Below are positions 22,656 to 31,959 of a stretch of 34,765 bases of DNA, piece after piece. The notes beneath the pieces were generated by a model, which saw nothing but the letters and a program-made list of their open reading frames with translations, was not told the origin of the DNA and did no database searches. Position numbers and translations under genes: made by a program. Position 1 is the first letter of the stretch. Each line of letters starts with the position of its first letter. The DNA comes from Bacteroidaceae bacterium (GTDB lineage: Bacteria > Bacteroidota > Bacteroidia > Bacteroidales > Bacteroidaceae), in NCBI GenBank assembly GCA_024684455.1, contig JAIKWU010000005.1:1-34765 (forward strand), in the 5' to 3' direction.

Positions 22656-24545
22656 ATGATTATGAAGAAAATAAAAAGTATATTCCGGTTTTTAGGTCTG
22701 GCGGTTTTTGCAGGAGTGACGATGACATCCTGTGATCTCGACTTGCTTCCTCTTAACGAGGTAGTGCTCGAAAACTACTGGACAAACAAGGATGATGTGG
22801 AAAAAGTCCTCACTTCTTGTTATGTGGGAATGCAACAGAACGGCTGGGTGACTCAGGCTATTATATGGGGCGAGGTTCGTTCGGACAACATCGCTGTCCG
22901 TGAAGGCTCGGGCTCATCCTTCGTAACTCCCGTTTATTTGCAGAATATCATTAAGGGTAATTTGAAGCAGAACAACTCGGCTTGTAACTGGGGTGCTTAT
23001 TACAGAGTTATCAACTACTGTAACACAGTCCTTTATTATGCGCCACAAGTGGCTGAGAAGGACCCGAACATTACTCCGAGTATCTTAGCCGAGATTTTGG
23101 CACAGGCAAAGGCTATCCGTGCGTTGAACTACTTCTATCTTCTCCGCACTTTTAAGGATATCCCTTATACGACAGAGCCTTCCATCGACGACACGCAGAA
23201 CTATATGCTTCCTGTCACGAAAGGTGAAGAGGTTCTCGATGCTTTGATTGCAGATCTCGAAGCCTGCAAGAATGATGCTCGACGCAGGTATGCTTCTTAT
23301 AACATGAATACGGGACGAATCACCCGAAACGCAATCTATGCACTGCTTGCCGATATGTATCTGTGGAAGGCATCGGATTACAAATTGGATGCCGCTTCTC
23401 AGAAACAGGCCTATCAGAATTGTGTGGACTATTGCAATCTTATTATTCAGTATAAGATTGACGAATATCAGGCAGACTCTGAAGGCTTAGGCTTACAAAC
23501 ATCTGTTGATCCCAACATCTATCGCACTTATGGCTATCCGCTGCTGCGTGAAGATGGAGGTGCTACAGGTGGCGGAATGGCATCGGCACGGGCTTATTCC
23601 CAGATCTTTGGAGCAGGTAGTTCGTTCGAAAGTATCTTTGAGTTGACTTATGGTAAGCTCGATACTGACATTAAGAATACGGATGTCAGTTACATGTACA
23701 ATGGGCGCGACGCAAGTCAGAACCGAGTTGTTTATCTTGGAGCAACTACCAATCTCCTGCCTTCGAAACCCACAACAGGGATATTTATAAACAGTGAATC
23801 GTCGCTCTTCCCCACATACAACGACTATCGTGCGATAACGAGTTTCTTGTATGACCAGAAGGCAACATCATTCTTTGAAATTCGCAAATATGCCGAATCA
23901 AGTATTTCAGGCTTTTCCGTCGGTTCTGGAAGTTGGGATCCAGGAAGTTCGTCTTCAATGAATATCCGCTCCTACAACACCACTTATGAGCCGTGGATTA
24001 TCTACCGCCTGAGTGATGTCATGCTCATGTCGGCTGAAGCCAAGGTTCAGATGGCCAAGTTGGTTTATCCAGAGTGGGACGTTTCTCAGGCTGCTACAAA
24101 GACTACTGCCGATGCCGACTATGCACAGTGGGCTGAGGCAGACCAGTATGCTCGCGAAGCCTTCAATCTGGTTTGTGCTGTATTCCAACGTTCTAATCCG
24201 GCAATGAGAACTTCTGATACGGCTGGTCCGTCATTTACCAGTTCCAATAAAATCTCAAATCTTGCTGCCATGGAGATGTTGGTCGAAAATGAACGCCACC
24301 GCGAACTTCTGTTTGAGGGCAAGCGTTACTACGACTTGGTACGGCGTGCTCGCCGAGAAGGCAACACCGAGCATATCAACAAGGCTATTCAGTCGAAGTT
24401 TGATGAGGCTCCGCGTGCTTTCATTATCAAGATGGCTCAACTGGATTACATGTACATGCCTTATGCAGAATCGGAGTTGAAAGCCAACCCCAATCTGCAT
24501 CAGAATCCTGTCTATGCAGAGGAAGAAAAAAACAATAAAAACTAA
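22656..24545 (+). CDS. SusD/RagB-family surface lipoprotein 1
   Basis: A 629-residue lipoprotein that caps SusC and captures the substrate at the cell surface. The signal ends with acylated C26 (TMTSC). SusD features are DLDLLPLNEVVLENYWTNKD near the N-terminus, AQAKAIRALNYFYLLRTFKD (TPR region), and the C-terminal LMSAEAKVQMAK and NERHRELLFEGKRYYDLVRR. ATG 22656, 13 bases after the SusC stop, is preferred over an in-frame ATG at 22623 that overlaps SusC and adds residues before the signal peptide. The next gene follows after 6 bases. Confidence 0.94.
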   Translation: MIMKKIKSIFRFLGLAVFAGVTMTSCDLDLLPLNEVVLENYWTNKDDVEKVLTSCYVGMQQNGWVTQAIIWGEVRSDNIAVREGSGSSFVTPVYLQNIIKGNLKQNNSACNWGAYYRVINYCNTVLYYAPQVAEKDPNITPSILAEILAQAKAIRALNYFYLLRTFKDIPYTTEPSIDDTQNYMLPVTKGEEVLDALIADLEACKNDARRRYASYNMNTGRITRNAIYALLADMYLWKASDYKLDAASQKQAYQNCVDYCNLIIQYKIDEYQADSEGLGLQTSVDPNIYRTYGYPLLREDGGATGGGMASARAYSQIFGAGSSFESIFELTYGKLDTDIKNTDVSYMYNGRDASQNRVVYLGATTNLLPSKPTTGIFINSESSLFPTYNDYRAITSFLYDQKATSFFEIRKYAESSISGFSVGSGSWDPGSSSSMNIRSYNTTYEPWIIYRLSDVMLMSAEAKVQMAKLVYPEWDVSQAATKTTADADYAQWAEADQYAREAFNLVCAVFQRSNPAMRTSDTAGPSFTSSNKISNLAAMEMLVENERHRELLFEGKRYYDLVRRARREGNTEHINKAIQSKFDEAPRAFIIKMAQLDYMYMPYAESELKANPNLHQNPVYAEEEKNNKN

Positions 24546-24551
24546 CCGACT

Positions 24552-26708
24552 ATGAAATCAATGATAAAGATGAAATTGCTGGCAGTATTGCTGATAGCAT
24601 TGGCTGCCATCCAGACGATGTTTGTCAGTTGCTCTGACGAACCCGATCGTGAAAACTATTACACGACCACGTCTCACTATGCAACCAGTTTCTTGCAGCA
24701 GAACGAGCAGTACAGTCTGTTTGTACAGATTCTCGACCGCGCGCAGTTGCTGGGCTTACTGGGAACTTATGGCAGTTATACCGTATTTGCTCCGACCAAC
24801 GATGCCGTTAACCTTTACTTGGCAAAGAACGGCTTTACGTCTGTGGCCGAGATGAGTGATTCGCTTTGCAAGGATGTCGCGTATAACCATGTTATCGATG
24901 GTGCAGCTTACTACACGACAGACATCGTAGGTAGCGACAGTTATGAGAACATGCTCTACCATCCCTTGACAGTGTCGATTGATAGTGATACCGTCAGCAT
25001 TCCTGGCGAGATTATACTTGATGTCCGTGTAAACCACTCTGCCAAGATGATTCAGATGGACGACTCTGTAGAGAATGGTGTTATCCATACGATGGCACAA
25101 GTTATCGGTACGGACAACGACCTATTGCCAGCCTTAATTGCTCGCGACTCACTCGTGACATTGTTCTACGAGGCAATGGAGACAACTCACATGATAGACT
25201 CGTTGCAGAAGTTTAAGGACTTCTCCTATTCCATTGGTAAGGACTCCATCAACTGGAATAATAAGACCTTGGTGAAACTGACTGCCACTGAGTATGACAA
25301 TGTAGCCTATCCCAAGGAGCGTCGCTACAAGTTCACTGTCTTCTGTCCGACCGATGAAGTGTTGAAAGAAAAGTATGGTGTAACAGATATTCCAGGTCTG
25401 ACAGCATTGGCACACCAACTGTATGACCCTGCATTCCCTGAAGACGCTGCTATTGCCGATCCGACAGACCGACGCAATGCCCTCAACCGTTTCGTTTCCT
25501 ACCACATGCTTGACCGCATGGGTAAATACTGGATGCTGACCTGTATGGACGGCGGCCAGAATACGTTGGCGAAAAACTTTAACCGTCGTAACTGGGATAT
25601 TGCAGACTGGTATGAAACCATGATGCCGACAAAGTGGACTCCTGAAAAGCAAACGAAATTAAACTCGCCAGGGCATCCTGAATACCTTGATGTAAGAAGT
25701 CCTTCTTTTGTTGATATGGGCGGCTCTATCTTGAAGTGCTCATTCCCATCAGGATCTCAAGCCGGTTTGTACCTAAATCGTCGTGGTATTATGAACCATC
25801 CTGATAAGGTCGGTCACTTTGTTCGTGGTGCGAAACTGACGCCTCCTGAACAGGTGAAGGTTTCCAACGAATGTTTGAATGGCGTTTATCACTATATTGA
25901 TGATATCATTTCTTACGACCTCTTTACACAGGATGAATTGTTCCGTGGAGAGCGTTTGCGTATCGACTGCTCAACCCTCTCGCCCGACTTCATGAACCAG
26001 ACTGGTTACGGTGGTTCCTACGCTCGTGGCCACTACACGCTCAGCGATGTTGAAGGTGGTAAATACGGTGTTTGGGATGATCATTCTGATATCACAAACA
26101 AGCAACTCTGTCTTGGCTTCAAGTCTGGTAGTGCTAAGAACTTCGGGTTCGATGATAACACCACTCACCTCCGTGTTCGTCCTCGTACATTGACATTCTG
26201 GTCGTATCAGGGCGATGAACTTTGTGTTCAAGGACCGTATGACATCACCATCTTGCTTCCACCCGTCCCAGAAGGCGACTATGAGTTACGTATGTTTACA
26301 TGTGTACAATTCGATACGCGAGGAATTGTGCAATTTTACATTGATGAAGTTCCGCAAGGCATTCCGTTTGACATGCGTTCCAGCGGTTCAAGTACCAAGA
26401 TTGGTTGGCAGGCCGAGGGTAATGACCCTGAACAGAATGCGGCCTTTGATAAGCAGTTCCACTATCGTGGCTGGATGAAGGGCCCGAAGGCTTACTCTTT
26501 CGACGCAGGTTCGACCAGTTCTCGTGAACTCGACCGTACGCTTCGTCGTGTCATAGGTACCTTCCACTCTCATGGCAAGGAACACCATACACTTCGTATG
26601 CAACAGAAGATGAAAGGTAATGTAAATAACACGTGCGACTTCGACATGATTGAACTTTGTCCGAGCACGATTTACAACAACCCAGATTTGGCCGAAGATG
26701 TTTGGTAA
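24552..26708 (+). CDS. FAS1 domain lipoprotein B
   Basis: A 718-residue lipoprotein with acylation site C27 (MFVSC). Two FAS1 modules are visible: the first around 45-185 (GSYTVFAPTNDAVNLYLAK, then AYNHVIDGAAYYT and GVIHTMAQVIG), the second around 215-420 (YKFTVFCPTDEVLKEKYG). The last 250 residues are beta-rich and non-FAS1, with LTFWSYQGDELCVQGPYDIT and EGDYELRMFTCVQFDTRG, and end CDFDMIELCPSTIYNNP. That layout suggests a jelly-roll or other binding module, which I cannot name. It is 6 bases after SusD 1 and 29 before the next FAS1 gene, so the three are probably translated from one mRNA. Confidence 0.82.
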   Translation: MKSMIKMKLLAVLLIALAAIQTMFVSCSDEPDRENYYTTTSHYATSFLQQNEQYSLFVQILDRAQLLGLLGTYGSYTVFAPTNDAVNLYLAKNGFTSVAEMSDSLCKDVAYNHVIDGAAYYTTDIVGSDSYENMLYHPLTVSIDSDTVSIPGEIILDVRVNHSAKMIQMDDSVENGVIHTMAQVIGTDNDLLPALIARDSLVTLFYEAMETTHMIDSLQKFKDFSYSIGKDSINWNNKTLVKLTATEYDNVAYPKERRYKFTVFCPTDEVLKEKYGVTDIPGLTALAHQLYDPAFPEDAAIADPTDRRNALNRFVSYHMLDRMGKYWMLTCMDGGQNTLAKNFNRRNWDIADWYETMMPTKWTPEKQTKLNSPGHPEYLDVRSPSFVDMGGSILKCSFPSGSQAGLYLNRRGIMNHPDKVGHFVRGAKLTPPEQVKVSNECLNGVYHYIDDIISYDLFTQDELFRGERLRIDCSTLSPDFMNQTGYGGSYARGHYTLSDVEGGKYGVWDDHSDITNKQLCLGFKSGSAKNFGFDDNTTHLRVRPRTLTFWSYQGDELCVQGPYDITILLPPVPEGDYELRMFTCVQFDTRGIVQFYIDEVPQGIPFDMRSSGSSTKIGWQAEGNDPEQNAAFDKQFHYRGWMKGPKAYSFDAGSTSSRELDRTLRRVIGTFHSHGKEHHTLRMQQKMKGNVNNTCDFDMIELCPSTIYNNPDLAEDVW

Positions 26709-26737
26709 ATGATTTCACCCTTAAATACTCTATCATT

Positions 26738-28591
26738 ATGAAATATAATATGAAGAATTTGGTCAGAATGGCTGCCTTGGCGGTATGTGGTGCAATGTTT
26801 ATTGCATCATGTACTGACACATGGGACGACCACTATGGTGATGCAGCAACACAGACGGGTGCCGGCGGCACGACGATGCACTTTCTGGAAGCCAATGCTT
26901 CCGACTTTGCTGACATCCTCAAGGCTGCTGGCTATGATGTGAACCTGAATTCCAGTCAGGTGTTCACGATACTTGCTCCGAAAAACGGCTCGTTCGACAA
27001 GAACGCTCTTCTGAAGATGATTGCCGAAGGCGACAAGAAAGGCGTTTTGGACCGTTTTATCAAGAACCACATCATGCTTTACAATGTGTCATTGAACAAC
27101 GATAAGGATACCGTATTTTTGCTGAACGAGAAAAAAGTGCATTTTGGCACATTGGCTGACAATACCATTGAAGGCGTGCCTGTCGAACAAGCCAACATCG
27201 TCTGCAATAATGGTATTGTACATCTCTTGTCGGACGAAATAGTCTATAAGCCCAGTGTCTTGGAGCAGTTGGGTGACAATTACGCACAGTACCTTGCTGA
27301 CAATGGACTTGAGGATAGCGACGACATTATCTCTCTTTACACGTTCCTGCGAATGTATGATTCCGACTCGCTTGACCCCAAACGTAGTGTAGAATTTGGT
27401 CAGGACGAGGATGGTAATATCGTTTATACCGACTCATTCATGGTTCGTTACAATCGTGTGCTGGCTTCGCTTGGTGCCTATATCTATCGAGAAGACTCCT
27501 CCTACTGGGCCATTGATCCAGGTGTGGAAGCATACCAGAAATTCTACAACGAGGCGGTTGGCTACTTCAAGTTCAATGATGCTTATGCACAAGACGAAGC
27601 CCGTCGTGATTCTATGCAGAAATACCTGGCTCAGTTCAACATGATTGGTGACTACTTCTACAATGCCAACATCAATGAGGCCAAAGTGACTGACGGGGCA
27701 CTCTCTTCTAAGGGCGACTCTTTGGTATCCACCAACTTCAGTCGTTGGAACTGGAAGTACCACAACTACAAGGATGTGTTTACTGACAATGGCATTCTTG
27801 GTAATATCAACCAGCAGCAGGAGTGCAGTAATGGTTATGTGTTTACGTTGCCGAAGACGGACGACAACACGCAGCCCATCAGCGTTTACGATGCATTCTT
27901 CCACGACATCAAAATAGAGGCAAATCCCACATTGATAGTTCCTGGTCCCAGAAATTCAAGTGGACCGGTTACAGAAGAATGGACCGATGTGAAATCGTTT
28001 AACGCTGTTTACCATTCGACAAGTAATGACACCGTGTCTAATGGCTACTGCCGAATTGAAGCACCTAGTGCCATCCGTAAACCTGACTTGTCATTCAAAC
28101 TGAGTAACACGCTCTCAGGCACTTATGACATCTATATCTGTGTGCTCCCATGGAATGTCTATAATCCAGATGTTGACCCCGAACTGATGATTCCTGTCAA
28201 GTTCAAGGTTAAACTTTATGAAGCCGATGAGCACAACGACATTCCATATAAGCCAAACGACGTGAATGTCCATAACTTCACGCCTGGTTCAGCGGATTAC
28301 ATTCAATGCTGGAAGGATAAAAATACGGCGTTGGTTGACACCGTATTCATTGGAACACATACTTTCAAATACTGTTACCAATACACAGGAGCATCGAGTT
28401 CTTATTTGAAATTGTCTTTGGAGCGTTCTACAACCGAACGTAACCACAAGCCATATCCTTTGTTCGACAACAGGTTTTTGCTTGATTTCATCCTGCTGAA
28501 ACCTCACAGAGAAGAACCGCAAGAACCCGTTGAACCAGATGAACCTTTTAACGCCCCTGAGCGCACCCCCGATCCTTTCATTCACCATTAA
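26738..28591 (+). CDS. FAS1 domain lipoprotein C
   Basis: A 617-residue lipoprotein with acylation site C25 (FIASC) followed by TDTWDDHYG. A first FAS1 module spans about 45-180 (VFTILAPKNGSFDKNAL, FIKNHIMLYNVSL, NNGIVHLLSDEIVYKPSV). A second, degenerate one may lie around 185-330 (SSYWAIDPGVEAYQKFYN). The C-terminal half is beta-rich (GTYDIYICVLPWNVYNPDVD, NRFLLDFILLKP), similar in plan to lipoprotein B, and ends in a Pro/Glu-rich tail (EEPQEPVEPDEP). ATG 26738 is chosen because an earlier in-frame ATG (26657) overlaps the preceding gene and adds a non-signal segment. SusC 2 follows after 15 bases. Confidence 0.8.
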   Translation: MKYNMKNLVRMAALAVCGAMFIASCTDTWDDHYGDAATQTGAGGTTMHFLEANASDFADILKAAGYDVNLNSSQVFTILAPKNGSFDKNALLKMIAEGDKKGVLDRFIKNHIMLYNVSLNNDKDTVFLLNEKKVHFGTLADNTIEGVPVEQANIVCNNGIVHLLSDEIVYKPSVLEQLGDNYAQYLADNGLEDSDDIISLYTFLRMYDSDSLDPKRSVEFGQDEDGNIVYTDSFMVRYNRVLASLGAYIYREDSSYWAIDPGVEAYQKFYNEAVGYFKFNDAYAQDEARRDSMQKYLAQFNMIGDYFYNANINEAKVTDGALSSKGDSLVSTNFSRWNWKYHNYKDVFTDNGILGNINQQQECSNGYVFTLPKTDDNTQPISVYDAFFHDIKIEANPTLIVPGPRNSSGPVTEEWTDVKSFNAVYHSTSNDTVSNGYCRIEAPSAIRKPDLSFKLSNTLSGTYDIYICVLPWNVYNPDVDPELMIPVKFKVKLYEADEHNDIPYKPNDVNVHNFTPGSADYIQCWKDKNTALVDTVFIGTHTFKYCYQYTGASSSYLKLSLERSTTERNHKPYPLFDNRFLLDFILLKPHREEPQEPVEPDEPFNAPERTPDPFIHH

Positions 28592-28606
28592 AACACCCCC
28601 GATACA

Positions 28607-31600
28607 ATGAGACATATACAATTTATGACAAAGAATATGTTGAGAGTTTGTAAGTACGGACTCACAGCCGTGACGTTCTTCTTAGGGGTGCTGCCTCTGG
28701 CGGCGCAGGACTACGACGCTGAAACGGTCGAAGAAGCACCAGCGGCACCTGTAAAGAAGGAGAAAAAGCAAAAATCCTATCCTATGATGGAAATCTCGGG
28801 TCGGGTGACTGACCCGTTGAAAACGGAAAGGGATACGATTACAGGCGATTTTGTGTCAAGTCCCGAATTGCCTGGTGTACAAATTAAGGCGTTCAACAAC
28901 TCCTACTATACAGCCATGACAGACGAAAAAGGCTACTACACGATTAAGGTGCCGACGTTCGTTACTTCACTTTGGGTTACTTACGAAGGTTACAACAGTG
29001 TGCAGGTGCCCATCAATGGCCGTAGTGTGATTGATGTTGTTCTCTATACCGACCGCTTTGACACCGACTATAAGACACCCATGTCGGCAAGTCGCGACAA
29101 TCGCATCACCGACTTTGACAAGACGATGGCAATTTCCGTTGATGAGGAAATTCGTGACCGCCTCGGTGCCGATGTACGCAGCATTTCTCGCTCTGCTCTC
29201 AACGGACAAGGTGCGACCATGTTTATCAATGGTCTGAACTCCCTTAATTCCAATGCTCAGCCTCTCATCATCCTCGATGGTGTAGTTTTCGACCAACTCG
29301 TCGATCATTCTGAGATGCTCCATGCAGGTTACTACAACAATATCCTCTCGACCATCAATCTCGATGATATTGCCAGTGTCCGCGTTTTGAAAAACGGTAC
29401 AGCCATCTACGGCTCTAAGGCAGCCAATGGTGTCATCGTCATCGAGACCAAACGTAATACGAGCATGGCAACACGCATCGACTTTAATGCTTCGGTCGGG
29501 CTCGAATTCTTGCCTAAGACAATGGATGTGATGGATGCAGACAGTTACCGTGGTTACGCATCCGAGTTGCTCGGCTCAACTGACACGAAATTGAACTCGT
29601 TTAAGTTCCTCAGTGTTCCAGGGCAGCCCTATTACAATAAGTTCCACAACAATACCGACTGGAAAGACGAAGTCTATCGCAAGGCCATCACCCAGAACTA
29701 CAGCCTACACATCCAGGGAGGTGACGATGTGGCTAACTACAATCTCTCTGTGGGTTACATGGATGCACGCTCGACCCTCGACAAGAACGACATGACGCGT
29801 TTCAACATCCGATTCAATACCGACATCGTGTTAGGTAGGAACTTCACGACACGTTTCGACGCATCTTATACCAATATTACCCGCAACCTCCGCGATGCAG
29901 GTATTACAACTGACTACGAGACAACACCGCTTGCTTCGATTAATACGCTGGCTTTGCTCAAGTCGCCATTCCTCAGTCCATACGACTACTCGATTGCCGA
30001 TCAGAAGTCATCGTTCATTGCCGACGCTGACGACTATTTGCAGGAGGTGCTTGGAGAACGTGCTTCACTGGCCAATCCTCTCGCCATTTTGGAGAATGGT
30101 GAAGCCAAGAATAAGAACCGTTCCGACCTTACGCAGATTAACCTGGCAATTACGCCGAAGTGGCAACCCAGCAAGAACTTCTCTTTGCAGGAACGCTTCA
30201 GTTATACCATGCAGAGTTTCGACGAACGCTACTACACACCACTCGTGGGTATGCCTCGCTTCGAACTTGTCGGAAAAGGATGGATTGAGAACTCCAATTT
30301 CTCACTCTTCGACAAGCATAATGCAGTATTCAGTGACACACGCTTCGATTGGGCGATTCCGCTCGGAGCCCATCGCCTCGATGCCTATGGCGGCGTACGA
30401 TTCATGAACGACACATACCATGCATCAGACATCCACGGTTATACTTCGACCAACGATAAGATGCCGAACATCGGCACCAGTCTGAAGTATCGTGAGAATC
30501 TTGGTGAAGATGACGAATGGCGTTCGCTTTCCTACTATGCCAACCTTGATTACAACTACAAGGAAAAGTACTATCTGCAAGGCTCTGCATCGCTTGAGAC
30601 CTCTTCTCGTTTTGGTCGTGAAGTCGATGCCGGCGTCAAGATGTTTGGTGTAACATGGGGACTCTTCTACTCCATCCAGGGTGCATGGGTCATCAGCAAC
30701 GAACGTTGGTTCAACTCTTCCAGTGGGGCGAATATGCTCAAACTCAACGTAGGCTATGAGTCAGTTGGTAACGACGCTGTTGACAACAATGCCACGCTTA
30801 CTTACATGCTGGCGGGTAACATGCTCAACCAGACCACTTCAACCCTCTCCATTGCAAACATCGGTAACACCAAGTTGCGTTGGGAAACCACCAACCGTTT
30901 CAATGCAGGTTTTGAAGGAAACTTCTTCAACAATCGCATCAATGCCAAGTTTACCTACTTCCGCTCACGTACCAGCAATCTCATCACGCTTGGTTCGCTT
31001 GCCTACGTAGCCGGTCTGAAGGACTATTGGACCAACGATGGCGAAATGACTAATGAAGGTTTCGATGTAGAACTCACTGCGAAAGTCATCAACGAACGCA
31101 ACTTCAAGTTCGAACTTGGTGCCAGCATGGGCCATTATAAGAATAAATTGACCAAGTTGCCAGTAGAAAAACTGGATGCTAAAGGTGGATTTAACACATC
31201 GCTCTATGGCGGTTATGTCCGTTCAGAATTAGGAAAGCCGGCAGGCTTGTTCTACGGGTGGAAAACGAACGGCGTCTTTGCCAACTCAGCAGAGGCGGCA
31301 ACAGCCAACCTCGCCATTACCGATCGTACGGGCGCAAAGACCTTCTTTAAGGCAGGCGACATGAAGTTTGTTGACCTGGATGGCGATGGTATCATTTCCG
31401 ATTACGACCGTGACTTCATTGGCGATCCGAACCCCGACATCTACGGTAATATCTTCGCCAAGTTCTTCATTGGCAAGCACTGGACGCTGGGTGTCAACTT
31501 CAACTACTCGTTGGGTAATGACATCTACAACTATCAGCGCGCCATTCTCGAGTCTGGTTCATCATTCGTTAACCAGACCAAGGCTCTCAACCGCCGCTGG

Positions 31601-31924
31601 ATGGCCGAAGGACAAGTTACCGACGTGCCACGCATCACTTACGGCGACCCCATGGGCAACAGCCGATTCTCCGACCGTTGGATTGAAGACGGAAGTTACC
31701 TGAAACTGAAGAACGTGACCCTTAGTTACTACACTCCCATTCAGAACGAGTACATTCAGGGACTTACCATCTGGGCAGCAGGATACAACCTCTTCACCCT
31801 CACGCGCTATCTCGGCAACGACCCTGAAGTCTCTGCCGGCCCCTCCGTCCTCGTTCAGGGCATCGATGCCGGTTACCTCAACTTTGGACGTAGTTTTGCC
31901 CTCGGTGTGAAGATTAACCTCTAA
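28607..31924 (+). CDS. SusC-family TonB-dependent outer-membrane transporter 2
   Basis: An 1105-residue outer-membrane transporter, paralogous to the first but clearly diverged. The signal peptide ends near PLAAQ. An acidic then lysine-rich linker (VEEAPAAPVKKEKKQKS) precedes the regulatory-like domain (MEISGRVTD ... GYYTIKVPTFVTSLWVTYEG). The plug contains INGLNSLNSNAQPLIILDGV and ASVRVLKNGTAIYGSKAANG with VIVIETKRN. The barrel ends GRSFALGVKINL. No typical TonB-box VVVTG string is visible. Starts at 28607 and 28625 (MTKNMLRV) are both possible. It should work with the SusD encoded 35 bases downstream. Confidence 0.93.
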   Translation: MRHIQFMTKNMLRVCKYGLTAVTFFLGVLPLAAQDYDAETVEEAPAAPVKKEKKQKSYPMMEISGRVTDPLKTERDTITGDFVSSPELPGVQIKAFNNSYYTAMTDEKGYYTIKVPTFVTSLWVTYEGYNSVQVPINGRSVIDVVLYTDRFDTDYKTPMSASRDNRITDFDKTMAISVDEEIRDRLGADVRSISRSALNGQGATMFINGLNSLNSNAQPLIILDGVVFDQLVDHSEMLHAGYYNNILSTINLDDIASVRVLKNGTAIYGSKAANGVIVIETKRNTSMATRIDFNASVGLEFLPKTMDVMDADSYRGYASELLGSTDTKLNSFKFLSVPGQPYYNKFHNNTDWKDEVYRKAITQNYSLHIQGGDDVANYNLSVGYMDARSTLDKNDMTRFNIRFNTDIVLGRNFTTRFDASYTNITRNLRDAGITTDYETTPLASINTLALLKSPFLSPYDYSIADQKSSFIADADDYLQEVLGERASLANPLAILENGEAKNKNRSDLTQINLAITPKWQPSKNFSLQERFSYTMQSFDERYYTPLVGMPRFELVGKGWIENSNFSLFDKHNAVFSDTRFDWAIPLGAHRLDAYGGVRFMNDTYHASDIHGYTSTNDKMPNIGTSLKYRENLGEDDEWRSLSYYANLDYNYKEKYYLQGSASLETSSRFGREVDAGVKMFGVTWGLFYSIQGAWVISNERWFNSSSGANMLKLNVGYESVGNDAVDNNATLTYMLAGNMLNQTTSTLSIANIGNTKLRWETTNRFNAGFEGNFFNNRINAKFTYFRSRTSNLITLGSLAYVAGLKDYWTNDGEMTNEGFDVELTAKVINERNFKFELGASMGHYKNKLTKLPVEKLDAKGGFNTSLYGGYVRSELGKPAGLFYGWKTNGVFANSAEAATANLAITDRTGAKTFFKAGDMKFVDLDGDGIISDYDRDFIGDPNPDIYGNIFAKFFIGKHWTLGVNFNYSLGNDIYNYQRAILESGSSFVNQTKALNRRWMAEGQVTDVPRITYGDPMGNSRFSDRWIEDGSYLKLKNVTLSYYTPIQNEYIQGLTIWAAGYNLFTLTRYLGNDPEVSAGPSVLVQGIDAGYLNFGRSFALGVKINL

Positions 31925-31959
31925 GCCATTACGTAACATCTAATAAATCCTATAAGATT

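Noticed and set aside
26657-26737. Earlier start for FAS1 lipoprotein C
   Set aside because: It lies within the end of lipoprotein B and adds 27 residues ahead of a complete lipoprotein signal.
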